A stretch of DNA of 22,052 nt from a virus. Under the pieces are notes generated by a model. It had not been told where the DNA came from, made no database searches, and saw nothing but the letters and a program-made list of their open reading frames with translations. Below, piece after piece: positions 12,306 to 21,941 of this stretch. Each line of letters begins with the position of its first letter. The stretch's first letter is position 1. The translations under genes were made by a program, and so were the position numbers. The stretch spans positions 1 through 22,052 of IMG/VR virus record IMGVR_UViG_3300047299_000096; one strand, written 5' to 3'.

Positions 12306-15244
12306 TACCCTTTACCTCCCACTGATTTCATTTTAATAAAGTCCAATTGACTGCCTTTCCATGTTGTAGGCAATAGTAATCTATCGTCTGCTTTTATTGC
12401 ATTAGATTTAATACCCGAACCATAGTTATAATAATCATTACCTGCTTTAAGTCCTTGCTCAAAGCTGTCGAACTTTCCATAACGTCCTATTGTCGGATCT
12501 CCGCCGATAGCCATAGGATTGTTTAAATCTGCAGGACCTGGCATAGTTGTATTACCAGCACGCCAATCATTTAAACCGCCTGCGCCCGAACGTTGTATTG
12601 CCAATGACTTCATAGTATCTGCCGAGTATGGTTGTACTCCGCTAACGCCTGCTCGAGCATAACCATGCTTGTTAGCAGTTTCTAAATGATTAAAATAACC
12701 GCCGAGTTCTGTTTCATATTGTGCTTTTGCCTGGGCATATGCATCTTTCTTAGACATTCCTCCGTTTACTAATTCCTGTGCAGTTGCAACAGGATTTGCC
12801 ACTGGCGGAGGAGGATTGTCTGCTAGATAAGTTTGTGCTTGATTGTATGCTTCGCCGATACCTGGCTTAGAAGAAAGAGTATTGCTTAGTTGCACGCCTG
12901 CTGCGCCTGCACCAGTCCCTTGTAAGTTTTCTCTTTCTGCTTCGCCTGTGCGTTTACGTTCATCTTCTCGTGCTTTTTCTTTAAGTTCTTCTGCTACGTT
13001 GGGTTGTTCTTGTGTGTATCCAACGAAATCTTCGAACGACATTTCTTCTCCTACGCCAGTTGGAATAAAGTTAGAAGGAATAGAAATATCTCTGATAGCT
13101 TTTAGCTTTTGCGTCCACTTGCCTTCTTTAAATTCGTTTGTGATTTCGTGCACCATATAAATGCCATGAATTTGGTCTTTAGAATTAAATTCCAATAACG
13201 AATCATCATCTGCTTGACCTTCTGGCACCTTAGTTAAAAAGTAAAATAACGGGGCGCCTTGATAAATTGGAGCTACTCCATAGTCTCCCCAAACAGGTTC
13301 TTTAGTTCCCCAGCGAGGATCTAATTTAGTCATGCTTTCGTTTATTAGTTGCTTTATTGCATCGCCGTTCTTTTTAGGGAATTGTATTTTATCCAAGCCC
13401 TTTGCGCCTTGTGCTAATACATTAGGAGGACCCAACCAAAATGGATCTGCGAATATTTCCAGCTCTAGCTCTACTAAATGCCTAGGGCTTGTTAAAACCG
13501 AATATATTTTTTGCATTAGTTTTTCGTTTTCGGATTTAACTTTATCTATATCTTCTGCAATGTTATCCGGTTCCATGCGAGGATTTAACGTTGGAAACTC
13601 TGCTTGCATATACTCGTTGTAAATGTCACCAAAATCTTTTGCCGTATAATCTTCTGCGTATTGTAAAGACTTTAATAATTCTTGCCTGTTTTTAATCGTG
13701 TTGACAGAACCTGCGCTTGCTTGTTTAGTACTAAGTTCTCGTTCTCTTATCGCTAGTTCTTCGTTTATACGTTTAATATCTGCTTCTGCTTTGTTTAAAG
13801 CCTGTCGCCACGGCGCAAGTCCCATTTTGCCGGCACCTGTTTTGTTTAATTCATTTAGCTTTTTTGTAGAATCGACTGCACGATTACGCAATGATGATAT
13901 TTCTTGCCTCAATATTCCCAGCTCATCTTTATGTACATATGGACTAACTCTGCGATTGTAATTTTGCAAATTCATTCTACCCGGACCAGCTTCGCCCCGG
14001 TCCGCCCATAATACAGGAAAGCTAGGTAAGCTGTATGTTTGGTTAAAGTTTATATCTACTTTTAATATTTCCGTGTTTAATCCGGTATAGTTATGATAGT
14101 ATAACTTTTGTAATAAACCTTCTTGTATATAATATTGCAGTTTTTTAATCGCCTTGTCTTTATTCTTTTCTTTATTGATTAGAGCAATTTCGTCTGGATA
14201 CTGATACATGTTTGGCTGGTCTGCTAAAAAGACAAAGAAAATATGTCTGACTGCATATCGCTGACGAATGTAATCAAATGCTTTGTAAACAGAAAAACTT
14301 TCTATTCTAAAGAATTGGTAAACATTGCCTAACTCCGATTCTATTGCACTTGCATCTGCTGCACTACTACCGGTGGCTGCTTTAGACTTAGGCGTGTTTC
14401 TGCCCAGTAGCATGTTTGCAGACTCTTCTGTGCTTTGTAATATTCTGTTTATATGTTGTGTTAGTGTAATGCCAGGGCGTGCAGTAATATTATAACTGCC
14501 CCATAGTGCTCCGGCACCCAACCATGTTCCTTGAACTGCGCTATCTGCATTTTTTCCTAGCGAAGTAAACTTGAACTTTTTAATTTCGTCTTGTACAATA
14601 AAATGATACTCATCATGAAAGTCGTCAGTGAATGCAGGATTGTCTCCACCTTTTACTGCTCCTGAGCCTGCTTTTTGTCTAGCTGCTGCATACTTGTATT
14701 CTTTAGTTTCTAAATCGTTTTGTAGCTTTTGTAAATAATCGCCGACTGTTCCTGCTTCTATCTTACTAGTTTCTTTAATCGGTTGTACTAAGTCCGTTTG
14801 TCCATGATGACCCGAGTGAATAAACTTGATGTTGTATTCTGTTCCTTTTTCGCTTACACTACTTTTAATATCCGAAGCGATAAACATAATAGGCCAAATG
14901 TACTTGTAAGGGCTTCCTTCTTTGGGGAGATTCTCTCCTAATATTTCGATTTCCAATAAAAATCGTGCATCTAAATGGTTCATCATACCTAGCTTAAATG
15001 CCGCAGCTTTGATATAATCAAACATAGCCATACCCATTGGTTCGTATAATTTAAGATCGCCGGTAGTATGTAATGTTGTTAGAGTTTTTGCGTTCGGAGC
15101 GCAACTAGAATCCCACGTAATGTCGCTGAGAATAAATCTTCCAGTTGTAGCTGTCTCGGCAATAACAATGCCCAAACGAGGATCTAATTCGTTTACGTCG
15201 TCTGGTCTGACTAGTGATAGTCGCGAATAATAAGTATGTGCCAT
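12305..15244 (-). CDS. Large baseplate hub structural protein (gp27-position candidate)
   Basis: A 979-residue protein between gp5 and the M23 peptidase. N-terminal 1-150 is beta-rich (IVIAETATTGRFILSDITWD, FLLEIEILGENLPKEGSPYK, YIWPIMFIASDI), as expected for a gp27-like hub domain. Residues 440-507 form a charged coiled coil. A later beta-rich part (APIYQGAPLFYFLTKVPEGQ, IHGIYMVHEITNEF) is followed by a low-complexity linker. The last about 75 residues (LNNPMAIGGDPTIGRYGKFD, then SFEQGLKAG) recall the NNPGN/GRF--F-s-E-G motif of phage murein-active domains. Position suggests it anchors the gp5 spike and could carry a wall-active tail. I do not recognise a specific family, so the gp27 role is inferred from position. 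Confidence 0.6.
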   Translation of the reverse strand: MAHTYYSRLSLVRPDDVNELDPRLGIVIAETATTGRFILSDITWDSSCAPNAKTLTTLHTTGDLKLYEPMGMAMFDYIKAAAFKLGMMNHLDARFLLEIEILGENLPKEGSPYKYIWPIMFIASDIKSSVSEKGTEYNIKFIHSGHHGQTDLVQPIKETSKIEAGTVGDYLQKLQNDLETKEYKYAAARQKAGSGAVKGGDNPAFTDDFHDEYHFIVQDEIKKFKFTSLGKNADSAVQGTWLGAGALWGSYNITARPGITLTQHINRILQSTEESANMLLGRNTPKSKAATGSSAADASAIESELGNVYQFFRIESFSVYKAFDYIRQRYAVRHIFFVFLADQPNMYQYPDEIALINKEKNKDKAIKKLQYYIQEGLLQKLYYHNYTGLNTEILKVDINFNQTYSLPSFPVLWADRGEAGPGRMNLQNYNRRVSPYVHKDELGILRQEISSLRNRAVDSTKKLNELNKTGAGKMGLAPWRQALNKAEADIKRINEELAIRERELSTKQASAGSVNTIKNRQELLKSLQYAEDYTAKDFGDIYNEYMQAEFPTLNPRMEPDNIAEDIDKVKSENEKLMQKIYSVLTSPRHLVELELEIFADPFWLGPPNVLAQGAKGLDKIQFPKKNGDAIKQLINESMTKLDPRWGTKEPVWGDYGVAPIYQGAPLFYFLTKVPEGQADDDSLLEFNSKDQIHGIYMVHEITNEFKEGKWTQKLKAIRDISIPSNFIPTGVGEEMSFEDFVGYTQEQPNVAEELKEKAREDERKRTGEAERENLQGTGAGAAGVQLSNTLSSKPGIGEAYNQAQTYLADNPPPPVANPVATAQELVNGGMSKKDAYAQAKAQYETELGGYFNHLETANKHGYARAGVSGVQPYSADTMKSLAIQRSGAGGLNDWRAGNTTMPGPADLNNPMAIGGDPTIGRYGKFDSFEQGLKAGNDYYNYGSGIKSNAIKADDRLLLPTTWKGSQLDFIKMKSVGGKG

Positions 15245-15246
15245 TT

Positions 15247-15855
15247 TTAATTTGTATCGTGTATATTATGCAGCGGACTCATAGAACTAGGCATGCGGAT
15301 AGTTCTCGGTGCTGGATTTGTAGGCGGCGCAGCCTTTGGTGCAACGGCGCCAGGAGCTGGTTTTTGCCCTAGTGCGGGTGCTGGGTTTGTGCCAGTGCTT
15401 GGACGTCTATTTTTACTAGGAATAGCCGGTTCGGTAAACAATGTTCCTTGTCCTTTGGTAAATGACGAAACGCTGTCCATTTTTTGCGGATCAACTGGTT
15501 TCCCATCCACTAACACTTCGTGATGTAAATGGGCGCCTGTAGAACCGCCAGAGTTTCCGGTGTATCCAATTTCTTGACCCGATTTAATAGAATCGCCTGC
15601 TTTTACATTTGGCTTTTCGTCTAAATGAGCATACTTGTATCTAGTACCAGTGGCAGGATCTTCTACTATAACATAATTTCCATAACCTGTTCCTTTTGCT
15701 GCATTGTATTGATAACCAGATTGTACTACTGTTAGTGGCTTAGACGCATATATAGGAGTGCCGATGGGTGCAGCTAAATCTACGCCCGTGTGAAAAGATT
15801 TAGCACCTGTTATAGGATGCGTTCTAGGACCAAACGGGTCTGATACTTTAGCCAT
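15247..15855 (-). CDS. Tail-associated M23 family metallopeptidase
   Basis: 202 residues. The M23 fold covers about 1-125: FHTGVD gives the HxxxD zinc ligands H22 and D26, KYAHLD carries H77, and GAHLHHE provides the HxH pair (H109, H111). Further matches are AAPIGTPIYAS, GYGNYVIV, VKAGDSIKSGQEIGYTGNSG. It should cleave peptide cross-links in peptidoglycan when the tail penetrates. It has no signal peptide, as expected for a virion-bound enzyme. The C-terminal 60 residues are Pro/Ala-rich, probably a flexible tether. It sits in the baseplate operon, overlapping gp53 (TAATG), next to a gp5 that lacks the internal lysozyme of T4, so it may replace that activity. Confidence 0.88.
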   Translation of the reverse strand: MAKVSDPFGPRTHPITGAKSFHTGVDLAAPIGTPIYASKPLTVVQSGYQYNAAKGTGYGNYVIVEDPATGTRYKYAHLDEKPNVKAGDSIKSGQEIGYTGNSGGSTGAHLHHEVLVDGKPVDPQKMDSVSSFTKGQGTLFTEPAIPSKNRRPSTGTNPAPALGQKPAPGAVAPKAAPPTNPAPRTIRMPSSMSPLHNIHDTN

Positions 15856-16160
15856 TAGTTTACCCCTGCTAGTTTTTCCAACAGTGTAGCATCTCGAGGG
15901 ACAAACACCGTCATCCCCGACTTAAAATCCCAAATTGTATCTTTAATAATATCTGCGTTAGCTAGTGCAATTACCCACCATAGTCTGCTTGATTGATATT
16001 GTTGATAGCTGAACAAATCCATTCTGTTTTCGCATTCTGGCGGCACTACTACATAGTCGCCTGTAGCCATGTCAAACTTTGGTAGTTTTGCAACGTCTAA
16101 ATAAAACTTACGTGTTCCTGTATTTCGTAAATAACTTTTGTTTGGATAAAGCTGCGACAT
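15855..16160 (-). CDS. 53: Baseplate wedge protein gp53-like
   Basis: 101 residues with the gp53 pattern: YLDVAKLPKFDMATGDYVVV, then PPECENRMDLFSYQQYQSSR, LWWVIALANADIIKDTIWDF, and KSGMTVFVP. The R-x-DLxxYxxY--LWWVIA-AN and D-xxGxxxxVP elements are typical of T4-like gp53 and related LysM-like baseplate proteins, which tie wedges together at the hub. Shorter than T4 gp53 (196 aa) but of the size seen in other T4-like phages. It lies between the gp48-like gene and the M23 peptidase, with overlaps on both sides. Confidence 0.8.
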   Translation of the reverse strand: MSQLYPNKSYLRNTGTRKFYLDVAKLPKFDMATGDYVVVPPECENRMDLFSYQQYQSSRLWWVIALANADIIKDTIWDFKSGMTVFVPRDATLLEKLAGVN

Positions 16161-16822
16161 TAGATATATCCTCTTGCACTCATTTTACCTGATGCAAATT
16201 TTTCTAAAGTAAATTCATTTACTGTTTTGGCAATATTTTGCTGCACTAATAAACTAATACTAATTTGAAAAAATGCAGGCAAATACATTGCACCGTTTTC
16301 ACGCGGGGCGGTGACTACTATTGTATTAGGATCTTCGTTAGTAGCCGTTGCTCTGCTTCCGACATTTTCTGCATTAGTAATTATTTTTTTGGACCCGGAT
16401 GAATCTATAGTGCCTTTGATATAATCAACATCTTCGGGAAATGTAATATTGAACTTGCTAATAACAACAGGAACATGATTGAACACTTGATTACCATATG
16501 CGTAAAAACGTAAAATGCGAGGAGGCTGTCCTCGCTGTTCATCTGTTCTGCCATAATTCATTTTGGTATAAGTTCGCAAGAATCTAATAGCACGTTCGCT
16601 AATAGCAAAATGTTCCTTGGTATGGGCGCTAAATTTACAAGTCAAACCTAGCTGTGGATTTTCTGTTCGAATGTAAGCATATGGCTGATAAATGGTATGT
16701 GCCAAATTAAACGAGTCATATCTGACATCGTTGCTGTAATCGATTTGAGGAGTATATGGGAACTCCAATCGTTTCAATCCTTCGATTATGGGATTATTTG
16801 TTTCTAAGTATACGCCGCTCAT
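16160..16822 (-). CDS. 48: Baseplate tail-tube cap protein, gp48-like
   Basis: 220 residues, first gene of the minus-strand operon. Features: TIYQPYAYIRTENPQLGLTC, then KFSAHTKEHFAISERAIRFL, PPRILRFYAYGNQVFNHVPV followed by VISKFNITFPEDVDYIKGTI, and a C-terminal VQQNIAKTVNEFTLEKFASG, KMSARGYI. The combination P-xLRF-AYG--F--VPVVI--FN and -VQQ--K--EF-L-KF-SG----GxI is what I recall for gp48 of cyanophage-like T4 relatives; T4 gp48 itself is longer (364 aa). gp54 is the alternative. It would sit between baseplate and tail tube. The ATG at 16822 has no Shine-Dalgarno and lies 5 nt from a late promoter box. Confidence 0.6.
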   Translation of the reverse strand: MSGVYLETNNPIIEGLKRLEFPYTPQIDYSNDVRYDSFNLAHTIYQPYAYIRTENPQLGLTCKFSAHTKEHFAISERAIRFLRTYTKMNYGRTDEQRGQPPRILRFYAYGNQVFNHVPVVISKFNITFPEDVDYIKGTIDSSGSKKIITNAENVGSRATATNEDPNTIVVTAPRENGAMYLPAFFQISISLLVQQNIAKTVNEFTLEKFASGKMSARGYI

Positions 16823-16827
16823 GTAAA

Positions 16828-16835
16828 TATTTATC
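16828..16835 (-). promoter_or_regulatory. T4-type late promoter (GATAAATA) for the baseplate operon
   Basis: The minus strand reads GATAAATA, 7 of 8 matches to TATAAATA, then 5 nt, then the ATG of the gp48-like gene. Spacing is identical to that at gp25. It would drive the five-gene operon down to 10077. Confidence 0.62.
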
Positions 16836-16867
16836 GTAAAATAATATATAGTTTTAACTCAAAACTA

Positions 16868-16897
16868 TTGACTTTACTTGGTAATTATTGCTATACT
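16868..16897 (+). promoter_or_regulatory. Sigma-70 promoter of gp55, leaderless layout
   Basis: TTGACT (16868-16873), an 18-bp spacer and TATACT (16892-16897). Exactly 6 nt follow before the ATG at 16904, so +1 should fall on the A of the start codon. No Shine-Dalgarno is visible upstream of the ATG, which supports leaderless translation. Confidence 0.68.
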
Positions 16898-16903
16898 ATT
16901 GTT

Positions 16904-17767
16904 ATGACAACTGTGAATCCTCAAGCAAAACAATACCTAACTAACAAAGAATTACTAAAAGAAATTCATCTTAGTAAGAACAAATATAGCAGCTATACAA
17001 AACCAGAATACGGCGACTATGATTTGATATTACCCGATATAGCCAAAATCAATATACGAACTATTGCAGATGCTAAACGAACTCGGGCACTCAAATTAAG
17101 TCAACTGGCATTAGCAGAAGCTCAAAAAACTAATCCAAAAACAAAATTAGCAGAAGTCGAAATCGACTATAAAAAAGTCGCAAAAACCGATGTAGTTTTT
17201 AGGATTATGACGCACGATCATGTTCCATTAGAACCCGGGCGTAAAAAGACTCCTAAAACTCGAGGAGATCATCATAGCAAATGTAATTTTCCTCCGTTCC
17301 AACATTTTAAATTTGAGAAAAACGAAGCCGGAGAAGAAGAATTAGTTTGCGTGGGTAAAAGCCATTGGCGTGGCCCATTAGATACTGGATCTTTTTGCTT
17401 AGAAGGCACGATTACTAATAAATTAGCCAAAAGTTATATAATGTTATGCGAACGTTATAGCATGCGATTTAATTGGCGTGGCTATACTTATGTAGACGAA
17501 ATGCGAGCACAGGCATTATTACAACTAAGTCAAATCGGTCTACAATTCGACGAATCAAAAAGCCAAAACCCCTTTGCATATTATACTGCCGCTATAGACA
17601 ATAGCTTTACTCGCATTCTAAACATTGAAAAGAAAAATCAAATGATTAGAGACGATTTGCTAATTGAATATGGTAGCAACCCTAGCTTTACTCGACAGTT
17701 CGAGCATGAAGCGCAAATGCGAGACGAACGTGAACGCATTGCTAATTTAAAAACTGAGGATTTTTAA
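16904..17767 (+). CDS. 55: Late-transcription sigma factor gp55
   Basis: 287 residues. YLTNKELLKEIHLSK (11-25) is the N-terminal gp55 motif. The conserved core lies at about 172-255: LAKSYIMLCERYSMRFNWRG, YTYVDEMRAQALLQLSQIGL, QFDESKSQNPFAYYTAAIDN and SFTRILNIEKKNQMIRDDLL, equivalent to sigma region 2, which reads the TATAAATA box. Between them is about 140 residues of extra sequence with HDH, GDHHSKC and KSHWRG segments. T4 gp55 has 185 residues. A TTG at 16868 is open in frame, but it is itself part of the -35 box, so the ATG at 16904 is chosen. It partners with host RNA polymerase and the sliding clamp. The stop overlaps the gp47 start. Confidence 0.88.
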   Translation: MTTVNPQAKQYLTNKELLKEIHLSKNKYSSYTKPEYGDYDLILPDIAKINIRTIADAKRTRALKLSQLALAEAQKTNPKTKLAEVEIDYKKVAKTDVVFRIMTHDHVPLEPGRKKTPKTRGDHHSKCNFPPFQHFKFEKNEAGEEELVCVGKSHWRGPLDTGSFCLEGTITNKLAKSYIMLCERYSMRFNWRGYTYVDEMRAQALLQLSQIGLQFDESKSQNPFAYYTAAIDNSFTRILNIEKKNQMIRDDLLIEYGSNPSFTRQFEHEAQMRDERERIANLKTEDF

Positions 17768-18786
17768 TGGCGGATTTATTTAAGAAGGCGGCAGTCTTTA
17801 CAGATATTCACTTTGGCATGCGCCAAAATAGTAAAGCCCATAATGACGATTGTATGAATTTTGTCAAATGGTTTTGTAAAACTGCCAAAGAAGAAGGTTG
17901 CGATACTGCTATCTTTATGGGTGATTGGCATCACCATAGAGCAACTGTAAACGTTAGCACTCTCAACTATACAGTTGATGCCGTTGATTATATTAGCAAA
18001 CACTTTGAACGTTTCTTTTTCATTCCAGGTAATCACGATTTATACTACAGAGAAAAACGAGACTTAAACAGTGTACCATTTATTAAAAATCAAAAAAACA
18101 TTGTTTTGGTAAATGAAGTATATACCGAAGGCAATGCTAGTCTTGTTCCTTGGCTAGTGGGCGACGAGTGGACTGCTATGAAACGATTAGACAGTCGTTA
18201 TGTATTTGGTCACTTTGAATTGCCTAGCTTTAAAATGAATGCCATGGTAGAGATGCCGGATCACGGAGGATTGAACAGCGAACATTTTCCAAACCAAGAG
18301 TACGTGTTCTCTGGACATTTTCATTTGCGTCAACGCAAGGGCAACGTACACTACACCGGCAACGCCTTCCCGCATAATTACAGCGATGCATGGGACGATG
18401 ACAGAGGCATGATGATTTTAGAATGGGGCGGCTCTCCTAGATACAAAGCATGGCCAGATGCTCCGAGTTTTAAAACCATCGACTTAACCAAACTAATTGA
18501 AGATCCGGACAAGTATATGAACAAAAATAGTTTCTTGCGTGTTACTTGTGATGCCGACATTAGTTTCGAAGAAGCAACATTCTTAAAAGAAACTTGGCAA
18601 GAAACTTATAACTTGCGAGAAATTAGTCTTATCCCTGCAAAGCGAGAAGAGCATGCACAAGACTGGAGCGGTGATGTTCATTTTGAAAGTGTTGACCAAA
18701 TTGTTGTTAGCCAACTTAACGCCATCGAAAGCGATGTCATTGAAAAGAATGTCCTAGTTGACATTTACAACAGTTTACATGTATAA
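17767..18786 (+). CDS. 47: Recombination endonuclease subunit gp47 (SbcD/Mre11-like)
   Basis: 339 residues with all calcineurin-like phosphoesterase motifs: FTDIHFG (D13, H15), MGDWHHHR (D53), PGNHD (N89, H90, D91), FGHFE (H149), and SGHFH (H184, H186). These ligate two metal ions for DNA end processing. With gp46 it forms the Mre11-Rad50-type complex that resects ends for recombination-dependent replication and helps degrade host DNA. GAGG before the ATG and a one-base TAATG-type overlap with gp55 suggest co-translation. Length equals that of T4 gp47 (339). Confidence 0.95.
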   Translation: MADLFKKAAVFTDIHFGMRQNSKAHNDDCMNFVKWFCKTAKEEGCDTAIFMGDWHHHRATVNVSTLNYTVDAVDYISKHFERFFFIPGNHDLYYREKRDLNSVPFIKNQKNIVLVNEVYTEGNASLVPWLVGDEWTAMKRLDSRYVFGHFELPSFKMNAMVEMPDHGGLNSEHFPNQEYVFSGHFHLRQRKGNVHYTGNAFPHNYSDAWDDDRGMMILEWGGSPRYKAWPDAPSFKTIDLTKLIEDPDKYMNKNSFLRVTCDADISFEEATFLKETWQETYNLREISLIPAKREEHAQDWSGDVHFESVDQIVVSQLNAIESDVIEKNVLVDIYNSLHV

Positions 18787-18793
18787 TTAAACG

Positions 18794-20790
<1,997 letters not shown>

Positions 20791-20798
20791 AGGAAAAT

Positions 20799-21008
20799 AT
20801 GACAGAAGAAAACACAACATTAGTAAACACACAAGAAGAACTTGTTAAACAGTTTCAAATTTACATTGATGAAAATCAAAAATTTACAGACAAAAAAGTA
20901 AAAGCTGCTGCCGGTCGTGCTCGTAAGGCATTACAAGAAGTGGCCAAGCTAGTAAAAGCTCGTCGTAAAGAAATCACCGAAGAGAAAGCGGCTTTGAGTA
21001 CTAAGTAA
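20799..21008 (+). CDS. Small basic histone-H1-like protein
   Basis: 69 residues. The N-terminal half is acidic and helical (TQEELVKQFQIYIDENQK); the second half is Lys/Arg/Ala-rich (KKVKAAAGRARKALQEVAKL, VKARRKEITEEKAA). The AAAxRARKALxExxKLxKxxRKEI pattern resembles bacterial histone-H1-like proteins (Hc1 family) found in chlamydiae, Bacteroidetes and some phages, which bind DNA. AAAGGA lies 4-9 nt before the ATG. It is part of the gp46-ACP operon. It could package DNA or act on the nucleoid, but binding is inferred from charge. Confidence 0.6.
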   Translation: MTEENTTLVNTQEELVKQFQIYIDENQKFTDKKVKAAAGRARKALQEVAKLVKARRKEITEEKAALSTK

Positions 21009-21014
21009 TAGCCT

Positions 21015-21440
21015 ATGTGGCTATTCGAAGGTAATCAAATTGAACAACTTCCAGAAGACTGTATTGGTTTCGTGTATCTTATAACCAATACAGTCACTGG
21101 CAGAAAATACATTGGCAAAAAACTGGCAAAATTCTCCAAGACAACTTATAAAACTGTTAAATTAAAAAACGGCACCAAAAAGAAGAAAAAAATTCGAGGC
21201 AAAATCGAAAGCGACTGGCAAACATATTATGGCTCAAGCGACGAACTAAGCAAAGACGTTGCAACACTAGGCCCAGACAAATTTACCCGTGAAATATTAC
21301 ATTACTGCAATAGTAAGGCACTAACCTCATATCTCGAAGCAAAAGAACAATTTGAAAGAAAAGTCCTCGAATCCGATGATTACTACAATGGTCACATACA
21401 AGTTCGCGTTCACGGCTCCCATATAAAAACCAAAATCTAA
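21015..21440 (+). CDS. GIY-YIG-type putative endonuclease
   Basis: 141 residues. CIGFVYLITNTVTGRKYIGK (16-35) provides the VYL...KYIG version of the GIY-YIG motif. The nuclease-like core continues with DWQTYYGSSDELSKDV, TREILHYCNSKALTSYLEAK and EQFERKVLESDDYYNG, where the Glu of YLEAKEQFE may be the metal ligand. This arrangement recurs in stand-alone proteins of T4-like phages and is not obviously tied to a homing event. A Lys-rich loop (KNGTKKKKKIRGKIE) may contact DNA. It ends the plus-strand operon and directly precedes the hairpin-rich non-coding stretch. Confidence 0.78.
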   Translation: MWLFEGNQIEQLPEDCIGFVYLITNTVTGRKYIGKKLAKFSKTTYKTVKLKNGTKKKKKIRGKIESDWQTYYGSSDELSKDVATLGPDKFTREILHYCNSKALTSYLEAKEQFERKVLESDDYYNGHIQVRVHGSHIKTKI

Positions 21441-21805
21441 ACTAGGATATTCCTAAGGTCCAAGCTCTACTGATAATGCCCGCACTGGCAAGTTAAACAA
21501 GTGCCCGAATCCGTTCTGAGTGTGACGGTAGGAAATTCCGAGCAGTAGCGGAGACATGATTGCCACTATCCCATTGATGATGGGACGAAGCGTTAGACTT
21601 GAAAAACGCTGGCATGTGTATGTATAGTCAAAATGAGTGGGCTATGTTGAGTCATTACATCCCACATGAATCTCTGCGTTCATCTATCAGCTACGAGATT
21701 TTGCGTTATATAGGACTGCGTAAAAGGGTACAGCGTAACCGCCCTTACTTAATAAGTTGCAGCGATAGATTACGATAATGGGCCTCCGGCATATTATTTT
21801 TACTT

Positions 21806-21827
21806 CTTAGCCCCTAACGGGGCTAAG
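21806..21827 (+). other. Stable 9-bp hairpin with UAAC loop
   Basis: CTTAGCCCC pairs perfectly with GGGGCTAAG across a TAAC loop. It is the most stable stem in the non-coding stretch. No U-run follows on either strand, so it is a structural element rather than a terminator. Confidence 0.7.
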
Positions 21828-21898
21828 TACGACTGCAAAACCTTGGCATGTATTATCTTATATAAGAACTATCTAAATGTTAAAGAAAAAGAATTAGT

Positions 21899-21941
21899 AA
21901 GAATAATGTTTTGTTAGCGTAGCGTATAAAACATAATTCTT
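21899..21941. repeat. Long inverted repeat (14-bp arms, one mismatch)
   Basis: AAGAATAATGTTTT (21899-21912) pairs with AAAACATAATTCTT (21928-21941) with a single A-A mismatch, around a 15-nt loop. A second perfect 7-bp hairpin (GTTGTTC, TCC, GAACAAC) follows from 21943 to 21959. Confidence 0.7.

Noticed and set aside
15293-15523. Plus-strand Gly/Ala-rich frame opposite the M23 gene
   Set aside because: It is the mirror of the Pro/Ala-rich tail of the peptidase; low-complexity coding gives open antisense frames.
21556-21627. 23-codon frame with a GGAG upstream inside the non-coding stretch
   Set aside because: It runs straight through the three-way-junction hairpins, has poor Shine-Dalgarno spacing and no recognisable sequence; the structure explains the bases better.
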